This document shows, in pieces, positions 1-12,600 of a stretch of 64,000 bases of DNA (position 1 is the stretch's first letter; each line of letters starts with the position of its first letter). Where the stretch lies: contig CM065181.1 in the NCBI GenBank assembly GCA_033026295.1, positions 3,877,001 to 3,941,000 on the forward strand. Direction: 5' to 3'. The notes under the pieces are model-generated. The model did not search any database. It saw nothing but the letters and a program-made list of their open reading frames with translations, and had not been told where the DNA came from. The position numbers and the translations under genes were made by a program. This stretch comes from Channa striata (Eukaryota; Chordata; Actinopteri; Anabantiformes; Channidae).

Positions 1-3000
1 CTAGACTTAAACATATAGTGAGAACCCATTTGATTGTCTCATTCTTCACCTCTCACACCCAAAATCAAAAAATAAATCAATCCAAAGATTTGTTCTGTTT
101 TTGTATGATGTATTCTGGTGCCCAAAGATATTAAGAGAATGTTTAGACTTTAATGTGATTGTAGTTTGAATCCGTGAGGAACCTCTGAGTTATTTTTGAC
201 CAGGATTTGTCTTTTACTTTATACATAAAACATTGTCTAGCAGCCTAATTTCCAGAATTTATTGTTACTTCCATTTTGGACTATTGAAACTCTCAACTCT
301 TAGGACGTCTCTTGTTGGAAAAACCATGTGAACACAAAATGTTGCATCAGCATCTTCTCGCTGTCCTCCATTATCCTTGTTTCTTAATCATAGTTGGTGA
401 AAAATGAAGCACATTCCTCTGCACTAATAGCCAGCTGCATGAGCGGAAACCTTTAGACAGTTTTTAAGGAACTTAGTTTCACGCGACCAGGCAGGTACTT
501 ATGTCATCACAGCACGGGGACTCGTCCATGTCCGTAAAACATCCCGACACTCTCATGATTTCAACAGTCTAGCTGTGATCTCTGCAGTTTAAAAGCTTTA
601 ACAGGGTTTAGTTCTTTCTGTCCTCATGTAATTCCTACTGCGACCCTTTCACTAAGCTCACTAAAGTAAAATCCACATCCCGATAACCTAGCAGTCTATT
701 GGTGGGTGGTTAGGTTTGCCCCCTTTGGATCGTAATCAAGGGAGCGATACGTGATTTGATGGTGATGTCAAATTTATACACACAGCAGCCCACATAGCTA
801 TAGGAGCGTTTCTGATCTGTCTCAAGACATTTGGCCTTAATTTCCACCTCTTCCTTCATGACTGGCTCAAAGTTTAATAGTACAAGTTATTTAAAGCTTT
901 GTCAGTTTGTGACAAAAACAGAACTGAGGAAAAGTTGAGCAATCTGTTTTCAAACTATTAATCTTTTGTTTCTTCCAGCCAGTCTTCAGCAAAAAAAAAA
1001 AAAAAAAATCAAAAACAAAACTGAATATTAGTACCTCACAAAACGTCAATGTGTTCTTAGGTTAATATGAATGGATTGTCTGTTGCAGTCGTATTGACGA
1101 GTGTTGATTGGTGTGTTAGCGGAACTTGAATGTCTCTGTGGAGCCGTGGGCAATCGACTCTGTGGACGGAGGAACTCTGGCTTGGTTTCGCTAGCGTTCA
1201 AAGTACATCTCCAACACTCACCTAGTTTGAATTCACTTTGTGTGAGCTGGGATTAATCGGCCATGTTACGGTTGTGATAAACTGTAGAATGAGGTTGGGG
1301 ATCCTTGGTGCGTTTGCAAAAATTCATCATCTGGTCCTAGTGTTATCATCTGTTGTCTATTTTCACTCATTGCTAAATACTATTAGGTTACACGCAGAAA
1401 GCTGGAATTCACTTCATAAAAGCTTCCTGGATTTCTTTGTGTGAATATGTTTCTATTGTCCACACATACATTATTCATTGCTTTTGGCTCCTCTTTAATC
1501 CTCCCGCACCGCTCGCTTTTTCTGCTAATACTGCACTCCTTCTCCCCTCTGTTGCCGTTCTTTATAACGTCCACGGGGAGAAAAGAGCATAATGCCGACC
1601 ACGCCGCATTCTATCGATCGCTTGTTTACAAGCTCACAATTTCTTTTGCGAAAATACCTACAGTGTTTTCACTTAGGCACATACCTGTAGACAATGAATG
1701 TCTCCACAAGGCATTTAGGCCCAAAGACTCGTTCTTCATCCATTTCTATAATTTAATTTTCTACACATTTTGAAACTGAATGCTTGCTTTCACTCAGTAT
1801 CACTCATGTTGGCTGTTTCAAGGTTCTTTTGCTCAGCTCATGCTACTTTTTGGGAGAAAAAGCACTGCTTTCCCAGTTTGCATTTGGGGAATGAGGTATT
1901 CCACTCAACAAATAGAAACACAGCTTTGTGTGTTATGCATATTAGTTGAGTCTACCCGCAGAATAGTGCAATTAACCTGACAGTGACTAAAAGCTTTGAA
2001 AATCACCGCACATTTACATATGTCAATCCAAACGTCATGCAGCCATAGCCATAATCACAAAATCTCTTATTAAAAGCACACGTACGTACTGTTTATTTGG
2101 CCAAATGTGCATTTTAGTATTTTGTGTGGATGAAGTTGAGTTTCAAGTGAGTAAGGTACAAAGGTTTGGTGGGAGCTGCAGGACTTGGACACTCGAGTGC
2201 CGTGAATAGTTACACTGAACAGTGGGACATTGTGTGGTTGAAACTGGGAAAGATTGAGGTTTTAGTAACACTTATAAAGTGTAAAGTTTTATTTTGTCCT
2301 TCAAGTCACTTTTAACTTTTTATTAGCCCCACTAAAGCTGTGGCTTTATGGGTGACAGTCAGATGGTCCATTATTGTATCCCAGCAAATACGGGACGATG
2401 GAGACTGTCCTGTAAAATATGACTCCATGGGTCATTTTTACCGGCAGTATAACTTTACCACCAGGGACAAATTACAGTCAGGCAATGCACTGAGGGTGTA
2501 GCATCACACGTTCACATAGTATTTAGAGGTGCAGACTTTTGTAGAGAGGTAATTGGGTTCATGGTTAGATTAACAAATCTGAACCTCCCCACTGGGGGCT
2601 GGGGTTTGACTTCAGTTTAAAACTACTTCCTGTTGTTTTTGCTGTTGTTGACTCAAACCAAACCACAACATTTTTACTAAACCGTCTGATTCTACTGTGG
2701 GCCTAAACTCGCCAATATGTTTTTGTGCCCAAAACAACCAAACCACTGCTAGTTGCCCACAACATCTTCCCATTTTTATTTTATTCTTAGAAACAGAACC
2801 AAGTTTTGCACCTGGAAGCAGAGGGATTAAAAGTGCTGCCTTCTGCCTCAGTGGCAGCATCATCTTTCAACATCGCCTCTATGGTTCAAGACAAATGATG
2901 TATATGGTGTTCAGATTGTAGCAATTGTTAGGATAATGTCAAGAAGATGAACTGGCATAAATTATGCCAACTAAGCATGCGTTTAGAAATTCATATTCCC

Positions 3001-3012
3001 TTTTCGTGATTG
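1..3012. other. Intergenic, no gene recognised
   Basis: This is AT-rich sequence on the 3' side of oprd1. It has an 18-base A tract at 991-1008. Short open frames on both strands lack recognisable motifs or supporting splice signals. No RNA gene was seen. Confidence 0.5.
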
Positions 3013-3643
3013 TACCGTATTTTCCCGACCATTAGCCGCTACTTTTTTCCAACGTTTTGAACCATGCGGCTTTAACAGAGATGCGGCTTTTCTATGAATT
3101 TTTCTTCAGCCCTCAGATGGGCGCTGTAGATGGAAGTCAGTGCAAACAAAAAAGCGCCAGTTTTATTCTTAGCGCATGCAACCCAAGACGCACAACAGCA
3201 AAATACGGTAATATTTTTACACCCTCACCCCCTCATAATGGAAAACACGCGAAGAAATCCCTATGATGCAGCTTTTAATTTGAAGCTATCTGGCTATCCG
3301 TGAAGGAAATCGAGTGTGACAGTGGTTTCAATGCTCAGGAGGAAGATGAATAGCGATTTGTGGTTTCAGTGCACGGGAGAATGAAGCGACTTTAATAGTT
3401 GCGCAGTTGCGCTTTAACAGTGCGCAGAAAGAAAAAGTGACAGTGGTTTGGTATTCAGTGGTTTCAGTTCGCAGGAGGAAGAAAAATAAAGCAACTTGGT
3501 TTTAGTGCACAGGAGGAAGATTAATAAAACCATGACTTTTCTGTTTTGTGTGATCAGCACTTTTACTGCCGTGTTACAGGCAGAGGGATTTTAGCGGGTG
3601 CGGCTTAAATTTAGGTGCGCTCTATAGTCCAGAATTTACGGTA
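3013..3643. mobile_element. Non-autonomous DNA transposon with terminal inverted repeats
   Basis: The left end reads TACCGTATTTTCCCGACCAT. The reverse complement of the right end reads TACCGTAAATTCTGGACTAT. These imperfect termini match the ends of a very common fish element whose consensus ends read CCGTATTTTCCGGACTATAA. TA at both edges fits a TA target-site duplication. The 631-bp interior has no transposase frame and contains a degenerate repeated unit (GTGGTTTCAGTGC then AGGAGGAAGA) at about 3316-3520. The superfamily is not assigned with confidence. Confidence 0.8.
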
Positions 3644-6600
3644 GTTCTGTTTTCTATTCTGTACTATAAAGGTGTTTGCTGGCGTTTTCATGTTCACAGA
3701 AGAGAAGAACCCTTAAAAAAGCTAATCATTCTTTCCTTCATGTGAGTGGAGACTCTAGGGAAAACAAATTGAATACCGATAAGTCCAGTTTTCAGATGCA
3801 TTCTTCATGAATAGTTGGCAGATATGCTCATCATACACATTACTTGCAGAAGATGCAACAATAGGAGCAGCAGCAGTATCCTGCATCCTGTACATAAAAC
3901 TACAAATACTGAACCACTGTTACTGTTAATGTCACAGGGACATTAGCCTTCCCCGCGCTTATTAAAGTGTCCAGCCCTTGTTTAATCTGCAGGGAGGCCT
4001 CTGTGTTGTTCTGAATAGAGCAATCAGGATTATTGATAAGTGGCTGCTAGTGAGGGTAACCTCCATAATTAAATTGAAACTCTTCGGCTCTTTCTCTGGA
4101 GCACTCCGTGGCTTTGCTGCTTTCTGTCTCCATGGCGACTGGAAGATGCTGGTCTCAATTTGCACAGGAGATGCAGAGCTGGATGCTTAATTTTCTGGTA
4201 GCGGTGGATACCACACTCAGGGACTCGAAGCAGCCTTGGGCCATCTTTTGTGTTTGTCCAAGTACTAGGGGGAAGGCACTTTTCGGTCCGATGTTATGAT
4301 GCTTTAAACTGAATCATGGTCATGTAAGATAGATTATTCCATTACAAACTCAATAATTTTCAAGAAAATATTTTGCTATCCAATTTCCTCTTGTTTCCAG
4401 GAAACCAAAGCAGACTTTACAGAGAAAAGGCTCATTTAATTTTCACTCAGCTAGATTTTATTTTCTTTATTTTGTCATCAGAGTTAGGTTTGAAATACAG
4501 TTGATGCATTAGAAATGTTTTAAATAGCAGATGCACAACAACAAGCTCAGAAGTAATTTGTTAACGCTGCAAAAGAAGTTGTATAGTTGTGCTTTTTGCA
4601 CAATTGCCTCACACACTGTATAGTATTTTACAGTTATACAACAAATTAGTGTGTTGTACACATGTGCACTCATTAATATTCACAAAAGCGTTTCAGCATT
4701 CAGTTTGCAGTGCAAAGCAGTTGTGCTGTGTATCAAATATAAAAATAATAGTTACCAACGATTTTAATGTAAGGTCAATTACAAAGGTACAAAAAGAAAC
4801 ATGAGAGCCAAACAATGTCAACAGACTAAAGGAGCAATTAGTAATGTGAACTCTTCATGTACATCAATTTTAATTAATGAGAACTTACACAACAACTCTA
4901 GCAGTCTACTGATGGAGCTCCCCCATCGTTTCCTCCCATTTCTGACACACACCTTATAAACAGCGCCTCACTGTGTGATGGAATTAAACAGAGTTAATTA
5001 ACCAAACATTTAAGGACTAATTGGCAAAAACAACAATGAAAAAATCTTTGGACATTGTAACAAAAATTGAATTGTTAGGTTTGTAATGTAGTGTAATTAT
5101 TTTTTTTCTTCAATTGGATGGTTTCTACAGAGCTTGACATTAACACCTGCCAACCTGCCAAATGTGAGTAGACTTCAGCCTTCAGACTTTTATATATATA
5201 TATAGATTTTACTTGTACTCTCTATCTGCCCTATCAAACTACGGCACCACAGAGCTCTACCTGCACGCCTTCTTTGCTCATTAGTCCATCGTGAGGCAAT
5301 TGCGATGTACATTTTCGTGACTAAGTGGCGCCTCACACCACTGTAACCAAGTCGTCCCTGTGGAGAACATGATGGAGATGTAAACTGGAGGACGTAAGAA
5401 AACACCCAGAAACAGGCCTGTCGCCAGTAATTACTATGGCTCTACTACTCCGTTCTTGATGTCACTGCAGCACATGTTTGTACAAAAATCTGTAAAAGGT
5501 TCTACATGGACTGTCACATTTGGCATCTCCTGTTTTCTCCTTCAGCAACAACTTTCTGGTGCTGCTGGCCCGAGGTGCTGACTGCAGTGTTTGAGTGTAA
5601 GGGTTGGAACGCGCTGCTGTCGCTGCGGAGAATCACACCAATCACTGGGTTCATATTTGTGTGGGCCCTGCTCTGTTTCACACTGTTACATTCTGGATGG
5701 TGGATCTTGGTGGATCCGTCGACAGAAGCAAGACACTGCAGGAAAAGAAGAATGCAGGCGAAGCCACACGTTACAGTTCTCTGTCAAAACTCTACAGTTT
5801 TGTAGACATTGTACAGAGCATGTGCTCAATTTGTATTTTGGAATTAATTCAGTGGTCAGTTGAAAGCACAATCTTCCTCCCTCCAACAATCAATAGAAGC
5901 ATAATTATATATACATATATATAAAAGTAGGACCCAGAAAAGCTGCTGATTGACGTTAACATACAGAAACTGTCAAGTCTTAGGAACCTTTTCTACTGAA
6001 CAAAAATGATTTATCTGTTGACTAACATGTTGGGTCAGACAAATGAAGATTACATTTTTGCAATTGTCTAAATAATAACTTCACAGCTGTCTGCAATGAG
6101 GGAAACACAGTGAATGCATTCAACAAGAGACTGACCACTTCCATCCAATTCATGGCCTCTCGAACACAGGGCCCTTATCTGTGATTGTGATCTTATGACC
6201 ATCATAAAACCTAGTTAATGTGAAGCCCACTGAGAGCTTGACTTCTCCTGTCTGCTGGGGGTGAGTTTCTATCAGAGGTATAGAAGGTGGAAAAAGGTTG
6301 CATCTTCATGTTCCCTCCTATGTTTACTGGTTCTTCTGTGCATGTGCTTTTTTTTGTTTAGTTTTTTTTACAAATTATTTGCTTCTTGATAATAATACGA
6401 ATTTAGGTTTTTGCCTTTTGATCATATTTTCAGTTTCTTTTAGCATAATACAAAAATATTTCACAGTACAAGTAGTAGCCGGGCAAACAAATAGCCCAGT
6501 TTATCTGACTGAGGCCTTTTGCTTTCCAGTATGACTATACTAATTAAAGGCAATTAAGGTTTGGCCTCCTGTTTGCTTAATGAATGTAATTTATTTTGTC

Positions 6601-8717
6601 ATTTCATTCCAGGCGAAACTTGTTTTAGGGGATAATTTGGGAAACACTACAGCTAATTTGGTTCTTGTTCGGCCTTTCATTTTTCATGCACCGTGAAGGT
6701 CAGAAGGGATGGGGAATCCGGGAAGCAAAGGTTGGAAACTGCAGCCAGTGAGGCAAAACTTGTTCACATCCATTAAACAATAGCACTGGCTGTTTTTATA
6801 ACCCTTTTTGAAAAAATTAGACTAAACAGATTCAGAACTTTAAATAAAAGCATAAAACAAAGACAAGGTGCCTTGCTTTATGTTAGTTTGAAGATGTCAA
6901 ACATTTTAGTGAAGAAACCAGGAGAAGTAGCACTTAATATTGTTATCTGTGTCATTTTAACAATGTACTGAAACAGTTGAAACAATATGAATATCAAACA
7001 ATTACTATGCATCAACAATGAGGCAAAGTTTGCTCATGCAGAACAGTGTGTGATGAAAAATGATATGAATAAACGTCTTAAATTAGATGACGCACACATT
7101 TTAATGTTTTACAATACCCTGAATTTACAAGGTTTATCGGTTATTTACATCTCTCATTTGTTAGAAGTATTTACCTTTTGTGGATGTGTCAAAATATAAA
7201 TGCCTGTACACCTTTGTCACTCTATACTACATTCTGATTTTGAAATTGATTTTGCAAAAATAATGGGAGCAGTTTTACTCAACAGATGCAACATTTGTTC
7301 AAAGCTAAGCAGAGAGCAGGCATATACAGTACAGGAAGCCATCACCGCTGTTATTGTAAGAAAATATACAGAAATGTGTCACTGAAAAATGTCACTCTCC
7401 TCCTGCACACAGAAATGTCAGTATTTCTTGTCTCTATTCCTGTCTCTGTGGGTAGCCACAGTCAACCCACAAGCAAATAACCATGTCGATATAAACAAGG
7501 TAGAAATCCATTTCCAAACATTGGAATTTAATCCTTTTTTCATTTGAGCTACATGAGTCAAAGCATATAAATTCACAGGTACACTTTATCTTCAGTTTGA
7601 TTGTGGCAGAAGCCAGATTTGTTAATTTGCAAAAGCTTCATATTGTATGTACAAAGTCACAGACTTTTACCATTTTTTTTACATGTCTCTTTTAATTTGT
7701 GTTCCACCTGGATGTGTTTTCACTGCTCAAAATTTCTCAAAATGTTGACTTTACAGTTCAACGTTAATTCAAACTATGGCATAATGTGACATGTTTAGAT
7801 ATCACCACATTCTCAAAATGATTCCACAGAACAGCATTACTGATCAACACTGCATTAGTACCTCTAACATGCCTCATCTGGTACTCAACGTTAACAACGG
7901 TCATTAACTTCACGGCAGCCATTGATTGATGCCTCTAATTTGATTGGTGTCAAAATCTTCTGGAGTAAATAAATTACCCAGAAATGGCCCAGTAGTATTT
8001 ACCGCTCTGGTTGAGGCTTTCCGTGTGTCTTAATTGTGCTATAGGCATGTGATGTGACAGACAACAGGCCTGTTGATCCTTGAAATTCATGTCAGTATTT
8101 TCCTTCAAGCAGCTTGTTTGTTTACATCAGGACAGGTGTCTCTATTGCCACCGTGTCCCTCAGTTCAAGTTGCAGTATTTTCCTTGACTTTGTATGTGTT
8201 GTAAACCAATAAGCCAATAAGGTGACTCGAGTTTTGTGGCTGCCACAAGTGTTCTTCAGCGGCAGCTTTATCATTCCATGTCTGGGCCCAATGTCTCCCA
8301 TGAATATCAAGCACGTGAGAAGAAAAGATGTCCCTTTTTATCCCAAAAAATCAAGATGTTGGGTCACACATTACACCTAGAAATTCCTCTACTTCCCAGT
8401 GTAGAGAGTGTTTGAACTGGCTGTGCAAGACACTGCGCAGCAATTCGTCATCCAGCTGTCGGTGGGAATCGTTTGTACACTTCTGCTCATAAGGTTCATT
8501 TGTTTCTTGATGTAAAAGATAGAGAGGATCGTAGTAATAGTTCATTCTGATGTGGAGTTTTCTCCTTCAAAATAGTTCTTTGTCACCAACCTCCTATTAG
8601 TTTCTTTGACTGTACGGGGAAGTGTTCCTTAGGAGAAATGACAGTTTGATTTGTAAAGGCCATATTTTCACACTTTGTCTTCTGCTGCACATTATTCATC
8701 CTGACAGAGTCCATCTG
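3644..8717. other. Intergenic, 3' side of oprd1
   Basis: No gene is recognised. There are short TA-rich simple repeats at about 5192-5204 and 5907-5924. An open frame at 5506-5805 (+) follows an acceptor-like CTCCTTCAG but resembles no protein I know. Confidence 0.45.
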
Positions 8718-8723
8718 TTTTAT
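8718..8723 (-). promoter_or_regulatory. oprd1: Possible oprd1 polyadenylation signal (AATAAA)
   Basis: This is the first AATAAA on the minus strand downstream of the stop codon and implies a 3' UTR of about 380 nt. The downstream GU content is unremarkable. Opioid receptor transcripts often have much longer 3' UTRs, so this may not be the main site. Confidence 0.25.
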
Positions 8724-9087
8724 TACTGTTCTCTCAAGGGTTGCATCTAAATGATGCATGCTTTGCTGGACAAGATACAAACTGGCAAATTTATCACTGT
8801 CCGTTTTACAACGAGTCCTGTTCTCTCATACCGTGGTCCTTTTTAGGCAAACAAATTTTGAGGTGTGGGAGTTTTCCAGTATATATATGTATTTTTTGTA
8901 AAATCGAAATAAAACTTCTCCCATTTTTTTCGGTAAATATCATATTCGTCAAATTGAAAAATACACCGTGGGACTGTTCCTTAAATTCCTCTCAAAACTC
9001 TGTTGTAGAGATCTGAGTGATCTCGGATTGCAGGTCTTGCTGGATCCTCCTCGAGCGGGAGCTGTGAGGAACCCAGTCCATGCCTAG

Positions 9088-9617
9088 TCATGCCGGCTTC
9101 TTCCCCGCTTCTTTTGGAGCACACACGGACACGGGCTCCCTTGTGGTGTTGCGGCCTCTGGTCAGACTGCTCTGCTCCATGCTGGGCCGACAGGGGAGGC
9201 AGAAGTCCCTGAAGCATCGCTTAAAATTTTCATCCAAAAATGCATAGAGGACAGGGTTGAGGCTGCTGTTGGTGTATCCCAAGGCGATGCACAGATGCCA
9301 GCTGGCTATAACAAAGGGGTTGCTGCTGTTGATCTCCACCATGGTCTTCACAATGATGAAGATGTGGATGGGGGTCCAGCAGATGATGAAAGCAGCTACC
9401 ACCACCAGGACCATGCGGGTAATGCGACGCATGTTGCGGTCTTTCTCCTTGGAGCCCGAGAGCAGACGAACACTCCTCAGACGCAGAATCATCAGGCCGT
9501 AACAGATGGTGATGACCAACACGGGAACCACAAAGGCAAAGATGAAGACGCAAATCTTAGTCACTGTGTCCCAGTACCAGTCAGGGTCAGGGAACTTCAG
9601 CATACACATGGTTTTAC
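9088..9617 (-). CDS. oprd1: oprd1 coding exon 3: ECL2, TM5-TM7 and C-tail
   Basis: The acceptor is a pyrimidine-rich stretch ending TTTATCCAG, and the first bases GT complete Gly200. The exon codes ECL2 with Cys204, TM5 with Lys220, the intracellular loop 3 motif RLLSGSKEKDRN, TM6 CWTPIHIF, TM7 NPVLYAFLDENFKRCF and a 50-residue tail ending KKPA before TGA at 9090-9088. The tail has Cys339 at the usual palmitoylation site, a second Cys342, Cys365 and several Ser/Thr (T357, T358, S363) that could be kinase targets. Residues 6.58 and 7.35 are Lys290 and Trp306, as in mu receptors. Confidence 0.97.
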
Positions 9618-12600
9618 CTGGATAAAGGTAAAGAAAAGTTAGACTGAATTAGTTGTGTAATTTACTGTATGTGGGCAGTGTAGACATCTACAGTAGACTG
9701 ATTGCATCAAAGAAAGACTGTTGACATGCCTTTGGTGTGTCGCTCTTAGATGTATTTTGGTTTGTGGGAAAATTATGAAAGCTACAAAGAAATATCTGTA
9801 CTCAGTACTGCTGTTAAAACTCCACAAGATAAACTAAAACTAAATGCGGACCATTCTTCCAAACGCCTTATTACTTTCGGTTAGATTATTTTTGTCTAAC
9901 TTTGAATCCCAATTATTCTCAAATAACTTTTTACATTATCTTTCGGTCTGTTGAATGATTAAATTCAGGGAAAGACTGATAGCAGCCATTAAAGTAGGAT
10001 TAGAAAATGCTTTGGAATAGATTTTCAACACGGTATCAAAAGTGCGGGCACAGCTGCTCCAAAGAGTCACATTCAACAGCAGGAGCAGGGTGAAAAGCTG
10101 GCCTCCGAACAGATTATCATGATCATTACAATTATGGAAACAATTTAAGTCTTTGGTAAAATGCTGCTTTCTCTTTATTGGGTTGAACTTGATTATACAC
10201 AAAACGTATAAAGATAATTGTGTAAAAGAGAAAAAACAGGACTAATGGGATAAATTCATCCCTTGTCATGTTCCTCACCTTCACACAGGTGCGACTATTG
10301 GATTGTCGACAGGTCTGGGATCAAAAGTGTGTAGAAGCAAAGCTGTCATGAGCTGTTTGATCTACCAAGGTGTAATATGGTTAGAGTGCAGTGATCCCTT
10401 CATAGGTTTCCTTTCCGTTATCTTTCCTATATTGGTTTTCAACAACAAACGTTGCCCTTGATTAAAGTCAGTTCATTGTTGGTTTTAGTGTCTGTAAAGG
10501 GATAGAAAATAAAGGCTAATCATTTACCCCATATAAAACGTCTGCAAGTGACACTAAATATTGGTGAGTTTTAGTGACTGGTTGTGCAATAAAACTAGTG
10601 CCGTGTCTGCAGTAACAATTACTGCCTCCTTTCACTGTGGGTACTTTGTGAGTCTGTGTAGGCTCCATGAAGGTCATGAGGATCAGAAACGTGATAAATG
10701 GATATTAAGCAAATTGGATCTGTCCTCCAGCACTTTGGCATGGAAGTCATACATATCCTTTGACATAAAATGGATGGAGAGTCTCACCATTATCTGCCAC
10801 TTTGGTCACAGCCATGATCATAATGGGCACCCCGATCGCCGAAGACAAGACCCAGATGAGGACGTTGATCATTTTAGCCTTGACTGGAGTGCGAAACTCC
10901 AGCGCCCTGACCGGGTGGCACACGGCGATGTAGCGGTCCACGCTCATCATGGTAAGGGTGAAGATGCTTGTGAACATATTATAATAATCAATGGCAATAA
11001 TGAGCTTGCACAAAACCTCCCCAAAAGGCCACGTCTTCATGAGGTATTTAGCACTCTGGAAGGGCAGTGTACTGGTGGCCAAGGCGTCAGCAAGAGCCAG
11101 GTTGAAGATGTAGATGTTCGTGGCCGTCTTCATCTTGGTGTATCTGGTTGTGATCACAGAGCAGAGACAAAGTGAGAGGGAGGAAATGGAGATTTTGGTC
11201 GGTTTGAAAGTAATATTGTACAACATTTTTTGGACTTGACAATTAGTTAATACCCTTATTGTAATAATGCACATTGTAGATTCTTCACAGCTTGGCTACA
11301 GTTGGATTGCTGGCTTCTTATCAAGAACTGATTGAATGGAAAGCACTACAGAGAGATGTGAAAGGAAAACACCACTGCACTCGAATTGAGACTCCATAAT
11401 ATTGTACGGCCCTAGACCAGAGGTCGACGAACTTAAACACTCAGAGCCACTCTGACCCGTTTTACACAGAGAAGAAAACACTAGGAGCCACAAAACCCAT
11501 TTGACATCTAAAACGAAGATAACACTGCATTTATCATTTTTTATCTTTATGTTATGTATAAAAAACTATACTGTGTTGCATTTATGAAATATGTGAACTG
11601 CTACAGAGAAAACATTTTATTTCTGCATGCAACAAAAACATTTTGAACTCTGGGTTGAAACTTACTTTCAAATAAATACTCAATGTCTAATTGAGTCCTC
11701 CTTATATTTATGGAATACAAAAAAATAACTTTAATTATCCACCTGCAGCAAACAGATGCACCATCAGACAGCTGTCAACCTGATTAAAAAAGGACTATTT
11801 CACTGAACAATGTAAAATATATCTACTACTGCTACTCTTTTGGCTTTTCCCATATATATTTGCAAAAATATAGCCAATTGAAAAATGCATTTTACTTGGT
11901 AAATGTTATTTTTGCTCTTGAACCTCAGCGCACAGCTTCTGCACATCAGGGCTGATGTTGAACTTGGACACCCATATATCTTTGTCAGCAATGTCGGCCA
12001 GTTCCAGCTCAAGATCGGGTTGACTTGCACCTGCAAATGCAGTCATATTCGTCAGGGATGGATCGATTGTCAGGGGAGTGACAGGGAAGGATAATGTGTT
12101 TTTTCCTGTCTGAACTCAAAGAATCGCTTCCCAAACGATTTTGCATTGCGGTGATTATGGATTTCAAAGGCACAGGGAGCCGCAGCAGAGGGATGAAAGA
12201 GCTGCATGTGGCTGCAGAGCCGCGGGTTGCTGATCCCGGCCCTAGACCCTGCTTTAACATGAAAGTGTGCATTTTTCTGTGTGGGTGTGTCTTACGTATA
12301 GAACATAATAAGATAATGGAATTAGAAATTTTGTTTTGTTTCATAAACCTCTCAAGATGTATTGATGCTACTGTATATTTGAATATCAGCAGGGTTAGTT
12401 TTCAAAGAGATAAACTATTTGCATCCAAATACAAACCTACTTTCCAAAATGTGGGGATGATGTGTAAAATAACTTCTTTTATGTTGTAAATTCTACCAAG
12501 TCAATTCAGTATATCAAATGAAACAGTGAAATTAGATTATTATTTAAATCGGATGCCAGCAAAATGTCTCAAATATGTTGTCACAACAAAACATTGGGAA

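Noticed and set aside
5506..5805. Plus-strand frame of 99 codons after an acceptor-like CTCCTTCAG
   Set aside because: No recognisable domain, no partner exons, and two other long frames overlap the same stretch.
9230..9642. Open frames on both strands over oprd1 exon 3
   Set aside because: They are out-of-frame shadows of the receptor exon, with repetitive His/Gln/Pro composition.
10561..11175. Plus-strand open frame of 204 codons
   Set aside because: It lies opposite oprd1 exon 2 and is a shadow of a conserved coding exon.
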